Below, one piece after another: positions 19,016-28,600 of a stretch of 57,182 nt of DNA. The translations under genes and the position numbers were made by a program. The stretch comes from Bauldia litoralis (lineage in GTDB: Bacteria; Pseudomonadota; Alphaproteobacteria; Rhizobiales; Kaistiaceae), in NCBI GenBank assembly GCA_945882315.1, contig CAMCWB010000018.1, forward strand, positions 1 through 57,182, in the 5' to 3' direction. Below the pieces are notes generated by a model. The model ran no database searches. It worked only from the letters and a program-made list of their open reading frames with translations, and was not told where the DNA came from. Each line of letters opens with the position of its first letter. Position 1 is the first letter of the stretch.

Positions 19016-19597
19016 TCAGATCCGCCCGACGACCCAGGTGACCAGTTCGACCAGCACCTCGTTCATCGCCGCATCGACGCCGGCGACCACGCCGGCAGCG
19101 CTGTCCTTGATCACCGGCGCTTCAGCCGTGAGGATCTTCGAGGAGACGATCCGGCCGTTGCGGTCGTTCAGGATCTTCGCCGAGATTTCGACCTTGGCGA
19201 AACCGTCATCGCCGGACGAGACGAACTCGAACGAGCGGATGTCGATCAGGAGTTGGAAGTCGATCGACAGCCCCTCGCCCGGCCGGCCGACGGCTCGGGC
19301 CCGCTTCGACTGCTCGAAGGCCTGCACCGCCTTGGCCTGGAAGAGCCGCGGCAGGCGGTCCGGCCATTGGGCATCGGGGTAGTAGCTGATCTTGGAACCC
19401 GTGGTGACGACGATCCGCTCGCTGTCGAGCGCCTTCAGCGCGCTCGGCTCGGGAATGAGGATCTGCGCCGCGGTCGTGCCCTTGCTGCCGGGAACCGATT
19501 GGGGCGCAGTCAGGTCGAAGGTTTCCGGCGGCGGCCCTTTCAGGAAGCCACAACCCGACAGCGCAAGCGCCAGAGCCAGCGGCAGCAAAGCTTTCAT
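19016..19597 (-). CDS. MCE/Mla-system auxiliary lipoprotein (PqiC/LptE-like class)
   Basis: A 193-residue lipoprotein: MKALLPLALALALSGC is a signal peptide with lipobox LSGC, cysteine at 16. The rest resembles the ABC-type transport auxiliary component family (PF03886, with PqiC). Such lipoproteins sit at the outer membrane and support MCE bridges. The ATG at 19597 was chosen to place the lipobox correctly; the longer ORF from 19729 would bury the signal. It is the last gene of the minus-strand operon with the MlaE, MlaF and MlaD homologues. Confidence 0.82.
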   Translation of the reverse strand: MKALLPLALALALSGCGFLKGPPPETFDLTAPQSVPGSKGTTAAQILIPEPSALKALDSERIVVTTGSKISYYPDAQWPDRLPRLFQAKAVQAFEQSKRARAVGRPGEGLSIDFQLLIDIRSFEFVSSGDDGFAKVEISAKILNDRNGRIVSSKILTAEAPVIKDSAAGVVAGVDAAMNEVLVELVTWVVGRI

Positions 19598-19667
19598 GCA
19601 GCCGCGTCCCGGTCCGATGGCGAACAAGCGTTTCCTCTCGATCAAAGGCCGCAGCAGGCGCGGTCGA

Positions 19668-21062
19668 TTAACGGCGATTGTACTCACGGACACCGGAATT
19701 GCCACCAAAGACCACACTGGAGGGATCACGCTCGATTGTCGTCACGACGCGGTCGATCCGGGTGACGGAGAGCCGCAACTCATCGACCAAGGCCTGGACA
19801 TTGTCGAGGCCGCGGCCGGAAAATTTGGCAAGCCCGCCGGCAATCTCGTTGGCCCGGCGGTCGAAGGTCTCGGCCACTTGGCGGATCGCCCGGGCGGCGT
19901 CGGCCGCCTCGGTGAAGAAATTTTCGCCGCCTTCCGTGCCGAGGAACTCCTCGGCCTTGCCGAGGAGCCCGTCGAGGCGCGTCGAAGCCGCATTGACCCG
20001 CTGCGTGAGTTGTTTGGCCTCGGCGATGATCGTGTTGATGTCGTCGCTTCGGCTATCCAGCTTCGCTGTGAAGGTATTGACCCGGTCGGCCGTCGCCTTG
20101 GCGTCGGCGACGATCTCGTCGAAATCGTCGGAGGCGTTGCCGACCTTTGCGGCGAAGGTCGATATGCTGTCGATCGAGGTCGCGATCTTCTGCGCGTCGA
20201 TGGCCGCCACGATCCGGTTGATGTCGGTCAGGCTGGTGTTGAGGCCGGTCGAGAAACGCGACAGCTCCGCCGCCACCCGGCGGGCGTCGGCGACCATCGG
20301 ACCGACATCGGCGGACGCGGCATCGACCCGCTTCATGAAGGAATCGGCGCTGTTTAGGGTGGACTGGATCTTTTCCGCGTCGAGCGCGGCAAGTGCCGCA
20401 TCGGTCTTGTCGACGACTGCCTCGAGCTTGCCCGACAGCGCGCTGACCGTCTCCGACATGGAGGAAACACTGTCGAGGAATTTCTGGACGCCGGCGGCGT
20501 TGCTCGACAAGGCCGTCGTGAAGGTCTCGACATTCTTGATCGAGGCCGCGATCGAGGGTGTCGTCTGAACCAGCAACTCGTTGACCTGGGCGACCGATTG
20601 CTCGGCCTTCTGGAAGATCCGGCTCGCGCCTGAAATCATGTCGTTCAGCGTCGCCGAACTGCCTTGCAGCACCCCCACCTGCCCCTGGGCGAGCACATCC
20701 GGCAATCCCGGCGTTCCCCCGAAAAGCTCGACATAGGCGACGCCGGTCAGGAAGTTATAGTTCACCTCCACCCGCGAATCCGGCTTGACCGGCGTCGTGC
20801 GGGCGATCGACGCGGTGACGTTGACGCGCCGCGGATTGCCGGGATCGAAGCTGAGCGAAGTCACCTCGCCGACCTTGATGCCGTTGAAATAGACCGCCCC
20901 GCCATTCGCCAGGCCGTTGACCGTGCCGATGAATTCGAGCCGGAGGTCGACCCTCTCGCCCTGCTCGTCAAAGCGCTGCAGCCAGTAGACGAAGCCGAAG
21001 GCGAGCGCGATCACGATCAGCGTGAACAGTCCGATAGTCGCGTAATTGGCCCGCGTTTCCAT
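19668..21062 (-). CDS. MlaD-like MCE domain protein
   Basis: A 464-residue protein from the ATG at 21062 (METRANYATIG). One N-terminal membrane helix (about residues 9-28) is followed by an MCE domain with GLANGGAVYFNGIKVGEV and TGVAYVELFGG. A long helical C-terminal region (about 140-440) follows, as in MCE proteins that form hexameric tubes across the periplasm. It is the periplasmic lipid-binding subunit of an Mla/Ttg2-type transporter. It starts seven bases after the ATPase stop, so the genes are coupled. Confidence 0.9.
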   Translation of the reverse strand: METRANYATIGLFTLIVIALAFGFVYWLQRFDEQGERVDLRLEFIGTVNGLANGGAVYFNGIKVGEVTSLSFDPGNPRRVNVTASIARTTPVKPDSRVEVNYNFLTGVAYVELFGGTPGLPDVLAQGQVGVLQGSSATLNDMISGASRIFQKAEQSVAQVNELLVQTTPSIAASIKNVETFTTALSSNAAGVQKFLDSVSSMSETVSALSGKLEAVVDKTDAALAALDAEKIQSTLNSADSFMKRVDAASADVGPMVADARRVAAELSRFSTGLNTSLTDINRIVAAIDAQKIATSIDSISTFAAKVGNASDDFDEIVADAKATADRVNTFTAKLDSRSDDINTIIAEAKQLTQRVNAASTRLDGLLGKAEEFLGTEGGENFFTEAADAARAIRQVAETFDRRANEIAGGLAKFSGRGLDNVQALVDELRLSVTRIDRVVTTIERDPSSVVFGGNSGVREYNRR

Positions 21063-21069
21063 GTCCGCC

Positions 21070-21870
21070 CTATACACCGATCCCGCGGGCGCGGGTTCCA
21101 TGGAAATAGGCCCGGACCCAGGGGTGGTCGAATTCCAGCATCTTGGACATGGGTCCCTCGATCAGCACCCGGTGATCGGCCAGCACGGCGATCCGGTCGC
21201 AGACCTTGTGCAAACTGTCGAGGTCGTGAGTTACCATAAAGACGGTCAGCCCCAAAGTATCGCGAAGAGTTCCGATCAGGTCGTCGAAATCGGCGGCGCC
21301 GATCGGGTCGAGGCCCGAGGTCGGCTCGTCGAGGAAGACGATATCGGGATCCATGACAAGCGCTCGCGCCAAACCTGCGCGCTTGGTCATGCCACCGGAA
21401 AGTTCCGCCGGGAACTTGGTCGCGGCATCGGCCGGCAGGCCGACAAGCTCGATCTTTAGCCGGGCCAGTTCCTCCATCAGCCGCGGCGACAGGTCGAGAT
21501 GCTCGCGCATCGGCACCTGGATGTTCTGGAGGACATTCAGCGAGGAGAAGAGCGCCCCCATCTGGAACATGACGCCGAGCCGCTTGTCGACTTCCTGACG
21601 CGTCGCGGCATCGGCCGTATCGACGTCGACGCCGAGGATTTCGATGGTTCCCGCCCGTTTCGGCACGAGACCCAGGATGGTACGGAGCAGCACCGTCTTG
21701 CCTGTGCCGGAGGCGCCGACGACGCCCAGGATCTCGCCCCGGAAGGCGTCGAGGTCGAGATCCTCGAAGACGTTGCGCTCGCCGAATCCGGCCGTCAGTC
21801 CACGCACCCGGATCACAGCCTCGCGGCTGCCGGCGTCCTCTTGCGCTCCGTTTTTGGTTCCTGCGGCCAT
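21070..21870 (-). CDS. MlaF-like ABC transporter ATPase
   Basis: A 266-residue ATPase with Walker A GASGTGKT, signature LSGGMTKRAGLARAL and Walker B IVFLDEPTSGLDPI; the signature with MxKR is typical of MlaF/Ttg2A. It powers phospholipid movement with the MlaE-like permease, whose stop is two bases away, and the MCE subunit downstream. Known Mla systems maintain outer-membrane lipid asymmetry; the direction and substrate here are not known. Confidence 0.92.
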   Translation of the reverse strand: MAAGTKNGAQEDAGSREAVIRVRGLTAGFGERNVFEDLDLDAFRGEILGVVGASGTGKTVLLRTILGLVPKRAGTIEILGVDVDTADAATRQEVDKRLGVMFQMGALFSSLNVLQNIQVPMREHLDLSPRLMEELARLKIELVGLPADAATKFPAELSGGMTKRAGLARALVMDPDIVFLDEPTSGLDPIGAADFDDLIGTLRDTLGLTVFMVTHDLDSLHKVCDRIAVLADHRVLIEGPMSKMLEFDHPWVRAYFHGTRARGIGV

Positions 21871-21872
21871 CG

Positions 21873-23018
21873 TCAGTAGTTGATCGACGCGAAAAAGATG
21901 GCGAAAAAGCCGTCCGCCACGATGACGGTGAAGATCGCCTTGACCACCGAGGCGGTCGTCTGGCGGCCGAGCGATTCAGCGCTGCCCTCCACTTTCAGCC
22001 CCTCCGACGCGGCGATCAGCCCAATCACAAGCCCCATGAAAGGCGCCTTGATCAGGCCGACGGCGAGCGTGTTCATGCCGACCGCGTCGCGGAGCCGGAT
22101 GATGAAGGTTTCGAACGGGATGTCGGTATAGGCGAAAGAGACCACGGCTCCACCGATCAGCGCCGCCATGTCGGCGATGAAGGTCAGGATCGGCAGGGCG
22201 ATCACCAGCGCGATGATCCGCGGCATGATCAGCACTTCGTTCGGGTCGAGCCCGATGACCTTCAGCGCGTCGATCTCCTCGCGCATCTTCATCGAGCCGA
22301 TCTCGGCGGTGTAGGCGCTGCCCGAGCGGCCGGCGAGCATGATCGCGGTCAGGAGCACGCCCAGTTCGCGAAGCACGAGCACGCCGACGAGATCGACGAC
22401 ATAGATGTCGGCGCCGAAATAGCGGAGCTGGAAGGCGCTCTGCTGGGCGATGATGCCGCCGATCAGGAAGGACATCAGGAAGATGATCGGCACCGCCTGC
22501 AGGCCGGTCCGGTCGAGATGGAAGACGATCGAGGTGAAGCGGAAGCGCTTCGGCTGGAAGGTCGCCCGCACGATGCCGCGCGTCACGCCGCCAAGGATCG
22601 CGGCACCGTCGACGAGATCCTGCCAGACCCCGTAGGTCGACTTGCCGATCGCCTCGAGAAACGCCAGCGGCGTCATCCGGCGGACTGGAGGCGGCTCCGG
22701 AAGGTCGTCGCCGAGTTGGACGGCATCCATCAGCCGCTTGGCATTGGCCGAGAGCCCGACAAGTTCGACCGTCGCGCCGGCTTCGCCGAGGTCGATGGCC
22801 AGGCGGTGGATCAGCCAGGCGCCGGCCGTATCGATTCGCCCGACCCCGGTCAGGTCGATGATGACGCGGCCGCTCGCCTCGCCGCCGGCCGCGTCGACCT
22901 CCTTTTCGAGGTCGGCAACGCTTTCGATGGTCCAGGCGCCATGGGCGGTCAGGCGCGTGATTCCGCCAACCGTTGCCCGATCGAGGCCGGCCTCCGTAGC
23001 CAAACTTTCAGAAATCAT
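21873..23018 (-). CDS. MlaE-like permease with fused N-terminal STAS domain
   Basis: A 381-residue protein. Residues about 15-105 form a STAS domain (RVIIDLTGVGRIDTAGAWLI), as in the separate protein MlaB; residues about 130-381 are the MlaE permease (LAGRSGSAYTAEIGSMK, EEIDALKVIGLDPNEVLIMPR). Fusion of both is common in alphaproteobacteria. The ATG at 23018 was chosen; another Met at 23051 is in frame. It is the first gene of the lipid-transport operon and divergent from the epimerase gene. Confidence 0.9.
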   Translation of the reverse strand: MISESLATEAGLDRATVGGITRLTAHGAWTIESVADLEKEVDAAGGEASGRVIIDLTGVGRIDTAGAWLIHRLAIDLGEAGATVELVGLSANAKRLMDAVQLGDDLPEPPPVRRMTPLAFLEAIGKSTYGVWQDLVDGAAILGGVTRGIVRATFQPKRFRFTSIVFHLDRTGLQAVPIIFLMSFLIGGIIAQQSAFQLRYFGADIYVVDLVGVLVLRELGVLLTAIMLAGRSGSAYTAEIGSMKMREEIDALKVIGLDPNEVLIMPRIIALVIALPILTFIADMAALIGGAVVSFAYTDIPFETFIIRLRDAVGMNTLAVGLIKAPFMGLVIGLIAASEGLKVEGSAESLGRQTTASVVKAIFTVIVADGFFAIFFASINY

Positions 23019-23156
23019 GCCGCACGGCTCCGTCCGGACGCTCTCGACCATCGGCTTTGCGATCGCGTCCGCCGCTTCTATAGCTTGGCGCGGAGTGTGC
23101 CCGTGAAGGCCCCGACCGGCAAGGGCGGCAAGAGCACACCGGGGAAGCAAACGACG

Positions 23157-24140
23157 ATGACCCTGAAGCTCGACGTGACGGCGGAACGCTGGCCGATCGC
23201 CGGGGTCTTCGCGATTTCGCGCGGCTCCAAGACCGAAGCGGAGGTCGTCCTCGCCACCGTGACGGACGGCCGCTACACCGGCCGCGGCGAATGCGTCCCC
23301 TATGCCCGCTACGGCGAATCGGTCGACGAGGTCATCGACGCGATCCGCGCCATGGCCGGGGCGGTCGCCAAGGGCCTGTCTGCTGCCGAACTCGGCCGGC
23401 AGATGCGGCCGGGCGCAGCGCGCAACGCCCTCGACTGCGCCCTCATCGACTTCCAGTGCAAGCGGATCGGCCGCACGGCCGCCGACAGTTTCGGCATCGG
23501 CACGCTCCGCCCGGTCGAGACCGCCTATACGCTGAGCCTCGGCGCGCCCGATGCCATGGCCGAGGCCGCCGCCAAAGCCGCCGACAAAACGCTCCTCAAG
23601 CTGAAGCTCGGCGGCGACGGCGATATCGAGCGCGTCGCCCGGGTTCGCGCCGCCCGCCCCGACGTCCGCATCATCGTCGATGCCAACGAGGCCTGGTCGG
23701 CGGAAAACCTCGCCGCCAACATGGAAGCCTGCCGCGCCGCCCGGGTCGAACTGATCGAGCAGCCGCTGCCGGCGGGCGCCGACGACCGCCTCGCCTCGAT
23801 CCGGCATACCGTGCCGATCTGCGCCGACGAAAGCCTGCACACCACGGACGACCTCGACCGCCTCGCCGGCCTCTACGACGCCATCAACATCAAGCTCGAC
23901 AAGACCGGCGGGCTCACCGAGGGGCTGGCGCTCTTGCGTGGTGCCGAGGCGCGCCGGCTGAAGATCATGGTCGGCTGCATGGTCGGCACCTCGCTCGCCA
24001 TGGCACCGGCCCTGCTGCTCGCCCAGCGCGCCCATTTCGTCGATCTCGACGGCCCCCTGCTGCTCGCCAGGGACCGCGAGCCCGGCCTTCGCTACGAAGG
24101 CAGCATGATCATGCCGCCGCCCGCGGCGCTCTGGGGCTGA
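23157..24140 (+). CDS. Dipeptide epimerase, enolase superfamily (L-Ala-D/L-Glu epimerase type)
   Basis: A 327-residue protein of the muconate-lactonising subgroup. The catalytic KxK is in LLKLKLGGDG, the three metal ligands are in IIVDANEAW, ELIEQPLP and PICADES, and the second lysine is in INIKLDKTGG. Family members such as YcjG/YkfB epimerise L-Ala-D-Glu from recycled peptidoglycan. The ATG at 23157 has a GGGGAAG-like site. Its 3' end overlaps the convergent transporter gene by 32 bases. Confidence 0.85.
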   Translation: MTLKLDVTAERWPIAGVFAISRGSKTEAEVVLATVTDGRYTGRGECVPYARYGESVDEVIDAIRAMAGAVAKGLSAAELGRQMRPGAARNALDCALIDFQCKRIGRTAADSFGIGTLRPVETAYTLSLGAPDAMAEAAAKAADKTLLKLKLGGDGDIERVARVRAARPDVRIIVDANEAWSAENLAANMEACRAARVELIEQPLPAGADDRLASIRHTVPICADESLHTTDDLDRLAGLYDAINIKLDKTGGLTEGLALLRGAEARRLKIMVGCMVGTSLAMAPALLLAQRAHFVDLDGPLLLARDREPGLRYEGSMIMPPPAALWG

Positions 24141-25323
24141 ACGGCCCGACGCCACGGATGACCGCGAGCAGGATCACGGCCGAGAGCGTCGCCGGCAGCA
24201 CCATCATGGCAAAGGCCAGCCCGCCGAAAGAACTGTAAAGCAGCCCGGACAGCGCCGTAATGCTCGCCATCAGGATGCCGCTCGCCATCGAATAGAGGCT
24301 GGTTGCCGACGCGGTCATATGTTCGGGCACCAGCCGCGCGATGGTGTGCTGCATGCCGAGATAGGTGGCGCCGAAGCTCAGCCCGTGCAGGCACTGCATG
24401 GCGAGCGTGCCGCCGACGCCGAGGTCGAGCGGGAACAGCGCCCAGCGCAGCATGGCGGCCAACGCGCCGACGAGGATCAGCCGGACGTCGCCGGTCCGCC
24501 GGATGACGGCTCCCGACCAGAAGAAGAGGACGATCTCGCAGATGACGCCGATCGCCCAGAAGGCGCCGATCTCGCCGCCGGAGAAACCGCGCTCCTGCCA
24601 GTAGAGGCTGGCGAAGCTGTAGGCGACGCCATGGCTCGCCTGGGCGAGCGCGCTCGCCGCCAGCACGCCGATGAGGACGGGGGTACCGAAGAGGACCCGG
24701 AGCGACTCCCTCTTCTTCGGCCGGCCGGCGTCGTCGAGGGCGCGGATCGCGCGCGGCGTCACCGGCAGCGTCAGGCCGACCAGTACGATCGCGACGAAGC
24801 TGCCGAGCATCATCCAGTAGATCGCCTCGGGCGCGATGATGCCGAGGAGCAGCCCTGCCCCGATATTGGCGAGGATGAAGCTGACCGAGCCGGCGAAGCG
24901 CATGCGGCCGAAATCGAGCCCGAACTGGCGCAGCCCCGTCAGCGCCAGCGCATCGGCAACCGGCAGCGTCACCTGGTAGAGAACCATCGCCGCCCCGGTC
25001 GTGATCAGGATCGGCCAGTAGCCCTCGGCCGGCCAGGCGAAGAGGAAGATCGCGAGCGAGGCGATGCCGAAGCTCCGCGCCGCGAAGCGCCGGTTCGGCG
25101 CCCGGTCGGCGAACATGCCGGCAAGCGGCGTCATCAGGACCCGGAGCGCCATCGGCAGGGCGACGCAGCTCGCGATCTCGGCGGCCGTCAGGCCACGCGC
25201 CTCCAGCCAGACCGGAAAGAAGGGCAGCGAGACCCCACCAAGCAGGAAGTAGCCGGCATAGAACAGCGCGATGCGCTGGCCGTAATAGGCCGGCGCTGCG
25301 GCGGGTGAGCTTGCGGTCGTCAT
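24109..25323 (-). CDS. MFS transporter, 3-phenylpropionate (HcaT)-like
   Basis: A 404-residue protein with about 12 membrane helices. It belongs to the MFS_1-like/PPP family: YAGYFLLGGVSLPFFPVWL at the start, LMTPLAGMFADRAPNRR after helix 2, and LHGLSFGATYLGMQHTIARLVP in the second half. Substrates are unknown for most members. The gene converges on the epimerase gene, with 32 bases of overlap. Confidence 0.82.
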   Translation of the reverse strand: MTTASSPAAAPAYYGQRIALFYAGYFLLGGVSLPFFPVWLEARGLTAAEIASCVALPMALRVLMTPLAGMFADRAPNRRFAARSFGIASLAIFLFAWPAEGYWPILITTGAAMVLYQVTLPVADALALTGLRQFGLDFGRMRFAGSVSFILANIGAGLLLGIIAPEAIYWMMLGSFVAIVLVGLTLPVTPRAIRALDDAGRPKKRESLRVLFGTPVLIGVLAASALAQASHGVAYSFASLYWQERGFSGGEIGAFWAIGVICEIVLFFWSGAVIRRTGDVRLILVGALAAMLRWALFPLDLGVGGTLAMQCLHGLSFGATYLGMQHTIARLVPEHMTASATSLYSMASGILMASITALSGLLYSSFGGLAFAMMVLPATLSAVILLAVIRGVGPFSPRAPRAAA

Positions 25324-25347
25324 GCGGGCCGTTCCTGGAATCGACCC

Positions 25348-26292
25348 TCAGTCTAGCTCACGCCTCCCCGCCGCCTCATCCTCCTCGCGCAGGATCGCCA
25401 GCGCCTTCTGGATGGCGCGGTCGTAGCGCGCCAGCTCCGCCGCGGCCGTCTCATCCGTCCATCTGTAGAAGCCTTCGCGCGCCTGCACGCCTGATTTACC
25501 TGCCGCCACGAGATCGCGGAGGATCACGCTCGGCTCGGTGGCGTTCGAGAGCGACGGATACATGGTGGCGTGCGACACGACGACCGAGCGCAAGCCGGAA
25601 ATGTCCTTCTGCAGGAGCGGCCCGGCGGCGGCGAGGCGGAAGCCGAAGCTGTAGCGCGAAACGGTGTCGATGTCCTCGATCGAGGCATAGCCGTTCTCGA
25701 CGAGATGCAACGCCTCGCGCATGATCGCCGCCTGCAGGCGGTTGCCTAGGAAGCCGGGAATGTCCTTGCGCACCAGCACCGGCTTCTTGCCGAGCCCCCG
25801 CGTCATGGCGACGACGCTCTCCGCCACGGCGCGGTCGCTCCGCTCGCCGCAGATCACCTCGACGCAGGGCACGAGATGCGCCGGCATGAAGAAATGCAGG
25901 CCGAGCATCCGCTCCGCCGTCGCCATGCCCTCGGCGATGCGCGTGATCGGGAAGCCCGACGAATTGCTGGTGAGGGGAATGTCGCGCGGCGCCGCCGCTT
26001 CGAGCGCCGCGAAGATCTCACGCTTCAGCTCGAGCGATTCCAGCACCGCCTCGACGACCAGCGTGACGCCCTGCCAGTCGATCTCGCCGATCGCGGCCAG
26101 CGCCCGAACGCGGCCGAGCGGCTCCTTGCGCCCGATCTCGATAGCTGCCCGGTTGACCCGTTCGACGAGGCTGGCGCGCGCCGCCACATTGGGCTCGACA
26201 ACGTCGACGTCCTGGCCGCTGGCGACGAACATCGCCGCGATGCCGGCCCCCATCGTGCCGCCGCCAATGACGACGCCTTTTCCGTCCGGCAT
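25348..26292 (-). CDS. 3-hydroxyacyl-CoA dehydrogenase family protein
   Basis: A 314-residue protein. The NAD-binding motif is VVIGGGTMGAGIAAMF. The catalytic region contains LTSNSSGFPITRI and LGLHFFMPAHLVPCVEVI, supplying the Ser, His and Glu of the family. The C-terminal helical domain binds acyl-CoA-like substrates. It could act on 3-hydroxybutyryl-CoA, carnitine or L-gulonate; the sequence alone does not decide. The ATG at 26292 has a strong GGAGGG site, better than the upstream Met. Confidence 0.83.
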   Translation of the reverse strand: MPDGKGVVIGGGTMGAGIAAMFVASGQDVDVVEPNVAARASLVERVNRAAIEIGRKEPLGRVRALAAIGEIDWQGVTLVVEAVLESLELKREIFAALEAAAPRDIPLTSNSSGFPITRIAEGMATAERMLGLHFFMPAHLVPCVEVICGERSDRAVAESVVAMTRGLGKKPVLVRKDIPGFLGNRLQAAIMREALHLVENGYASIEDIDTVSRYSFGFRLAAAGPLLQKDISGLRSVVVSHATMYPSLSNATEPSVILRDLVAAGKSGVQAREGFYRWTDETAAAELARYDRAIQKALAILREEDEAAGRRELD

Positions 26293-26404
26293 ATCGTTCC
26301 CTCCACGGATCGCAAGCAAAGGAAAGAGTATTGGCGGAGGAAGCGTCGAGGGAAAGGAGCTAAAGTGTGATCGGCCTTAATTGATTCACTGGGCGCTTCC
26401 CCAA

Positions 26405-26497
26405 ACTCCGCTCATTCCCGCTGCAAGCGGGAATCCAGGGCGGCTAGCACTGCGATTTGTGGCCCTGGGTCCCCGCTTCCGCGGGGATGAGCGGAGT
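26405..26497. repeat. Paired REP-like hairpins
   Basis: Two related segments, 26405-26440 and 26463-26497, are inverted relative to each other. Each carries a hairpin (TTCCCGCT/AGCGGGAA and TCCCCGC/GCGGGGA) plus shared CCAGGG and ACTCCGCTCAT flanks. This is a BIME-like unit between two minus-strand genes. Confidence 0.65.
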
Positions 26498-26537
26498 GGG
26501 TTGAAAGCGTCGTGCTTCAATCTCAATGAATCGTGCG

Positions 26538-27527
26538 CTAAAGCGCCAGCGCCCGTTCGAGCATCGCCGGCTCGATATTGCCGCCGGAGAGCACCGCCGC
26601 GACCGTCTTGCCCCTGGCGTCGAAGCGCCCCGACAGCATCGCGGCAAGCGTCACCGCGCCGCTGGGTTCAACGACCAGCTTCAATTCGTTAAAGGCGAAA
26701 GCCACGGCCGCCAGCGCCTCGGCATCGGAGACGGCGATCGCCCGCGCCCCGTTCGCCTGGTTGAGCGCGAAGCCGATCGGTCCCGGCGACGGCGACAGGA
26801 GCCCGTCGCAGACCGAGCCCGCCGTCTTGTCGTTAGCAACCGGGGTGCCGGCGGCGAGCGAACGCGCGTAGTCGTCGAAGCCTTCCGGCTCGACGAGCAC
26901 CAGCGCCGCCTTCGGGAACGCGTCGCGGATCGCGACGCCGATGCCCGACGACAGGCCGCCGCCGCTGCACGGGATGATCGCCGCGTCGGCAATCACGCCG
27001 AGATCGCGGAGCGCGCTGACGATTTCGAGCCCGGCCGTCCCCTGCCCGGCAATCACATGCGCGTTGTCATAGGGATGGATGAGGGTGCCGCCCTCCTCCG
27101 CCAGGACTTTCTGGCCGACCGCTTCGCGATCCTCGACGGCGCGGTCGTAGTCGACGACGCGGGCGCCGCTGCGCAGCGTCCGCGCCTTCTTCAGCGCCGG
27201 CGCATCGGCTGGCATGACGATCGTCGCCCGCACACCGAAAATCCGCGCCGCCTCGGCGACGCCCTGGGCATGGTTGCCCGACGAGATCGCGACGATGCCC
27301 TTCGCCCGCACCGCCGGGTCGAGCGCCGCGACGGCGTTATAGGCGCCGCGGAACTTGAACGAGCCGGTCCGCTGCAGATTCTCGCATTTCAGGAACACCC
27401 GTCCGCCGACCGCGGCGTCGAGGAAGGGATGCGAGAGCAGCGGCGTCTCGATCGCGGCGCCCTGGATGCGGACGGCGGCGCGGCGGAGATCGGCAATCGT
27501 GGGCACGGGGAAGGCGGGCGTATCCAT
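26538..27527 (-). CDS. Threonine/serine dehydratase family PLP enzyme
   Basis: A 329-residue fold-type II PLP enzyme. The cofactor lysine is in GSFKFRGAYNA, the substrate loop in SSGNHAQGVA, and the phosphate-binding glycine loop in SGGGLSSGIG. There is no C-terminal ACT regulatory domain, so it resembles catabolic threonine dehydratase or serine racemase/hydroxyaspartate ammonia-lyase rather than feedback-regulated IlvA. The start at 27527 (MDTPAFPVPT) fits the family; the site upstream is weak. Confidence 0.85.
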   Translation of the reverse strand: MDTPAFPVPTIADLRRAAVRIQGAAIETPLLSHPFLDAAVGGRVFLKCENLQRTGSFKFRGAYNAVAALDPAVRAKGIVAISSGNHAQGVAEAARIFGVRATIVMPADAPALKKARTLRSGARVVDYDRAVEDREAVGQKVLAEEGGTLIHPYDNAHVIAGQGTAGLEIVSALRDLGVIADAAIIPCSGGGLSSGIGVAIRDAFPKAALVLVEPEGFDDYARSLAAGTPVANDKTAGSVCDGLLSPSPGPIGFALNQANGARAIAVSDAEALAAVAFAFNELKLVVEPSGAVTLAAMLSGRFDARGKTVAAVLSGGNIEPAMLERALAL

Positions 27528-27571
27528 GCGTGCCGGGCTAGCAGTGCCGCTCGCGCAGTGCAAGCACGCGT

Positions 27572-28600
27572 TCAAGCGGCCCTTTCGGAGCGCTCCTGCG
27601 CGGCGAGGATATTGTCGAAGAACTGCTGCGCCGACTCCCGCCAGCCATGCGCCACGGCATAGGCCCGGCAGCGATCGGCCGGAATATCGAGTGCCGCCAG
27701 CGCCGCCTTGCCGAGATCCTCGTCGAGGACGCCGATGCCTTCCTTGCCGATGACGTCCGACGGACCGGTGACCGGATAGGCGGCGACCGGCAGGCCACTG
27801 GCCAGCGCCTCGAGGAGCACGATGCCGAACGTGTCGGTCTTGCTCGGGAACACGAAGACGTCGGCCGAGCGATAGGCTTCGGCCAGCGCCTCGCCCTCGC
27901 GGAAGCCGAGGAAATGCACGTCGGGATGCGCCGCCTTGAGGTTGGCCAGCGCCGGCCCGTCGCCGACCACGACCTTGCTGCCGGGCAGGTCGAGCGACAG
28001 GAAGGCGCCGATATTCTTCTCCGGCGCGACGCGGCCGACATAGAGGAAGACCGGCCCCGGCAGTCCCAGGAGCGTGTCGCCCTGGCGGCGCGGCCGGAAG
28101 AGCTCGGCGTCGACGCCGCGCGTCCAGCGCATCAAATTGCGGAAGCCGCGGGCCCCGAGATCCTTTTCAAGGCTCGGCGTCGCCACCATGCAGCCCGCCC
28201 CGGCATTGTGGAAACGCCGGAGCCAGGCATAGGTCCAGCTCTCCGGGATCGGCGCCCGCTGGCGCAGATATTCGGGGAATTTGGTGTGGAAGCTGGTCGT
28301 GAAGATGCGGCCGGTCGAGAGGCACCAGCGCCGCGCCGTGAAGCCGAGCGGTCCTTCGGTGGCGATGTGGATGTGATCGGGGCGCGCCGCCGCGATCGTG
28401 TCGCGCACGGTCTTCGGCCGGGCGATCGTCAGGCGGATTTCAGGATAGGTCGGGCACGGCACCGTGCGGAAATTGGTCGGGCCGAGCATCGTCACCTCGA
28501 CGCCGAACGGACCGAGCTCCTCGATCATGTGCTCGAAGGTGCGGACGACTCCATTGATCTGGGGATGCCAGGCATCGGTTGCGATCAGCAACCGATTCAC
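27572..28600 (-). CDS. Family 4 glycosyltransferase, probable Agt glycolipid synthase
   Basis: A 342-residue GT-B enzyme. It begins MNRLLIATDAWHPQINGVVR, with a conserved N-terminal acceptor region (FTTSFHTKFPEYL), and has the GT4 donor site FLYVGRVAPEKN and E-x7-E region SKTDTFGIVLLEALASG. Its start overlaps the stop of the phospholipase-like gene by four bases (ATGA). In rhizobia and many marine bacteria this pairing marks plcP-agt, where Agt adds glucose or glucuronate to the diacylglycerol released by PlcP. Function is inferred mainly from this context. Confidence 0.75.
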   Translation of the reverse strand: MNRLLIATDAWHPQINGVVRTFEHMIEELGPFGVEVTMLGPTNFRTVPCPTYPEIRLTIARPKTVRDTIAAARPDHIHIATEGPLGFTARRWCLSTGRIFTTSFHTKFPEYLRQRAPIPESWTYAWLRRFHNAGAGCMVATPSLEKDLGARGFRNLMRWTRGVDAELFRPRRQGDTLLGLPGPVFLYVGRVAPEKNIGAFLSLDLPGSKVVVGDGPALANLKAAHPDVHFLGFREGEALAEAYRSADVFVFPSKTDTFGIVLLEALASGLPVAAYPVTGPSDVIGKEGIGVLDEDLGKAALAALDIPADRCRAYAVAHGWRESAQQFFDNILAAQERSERAA

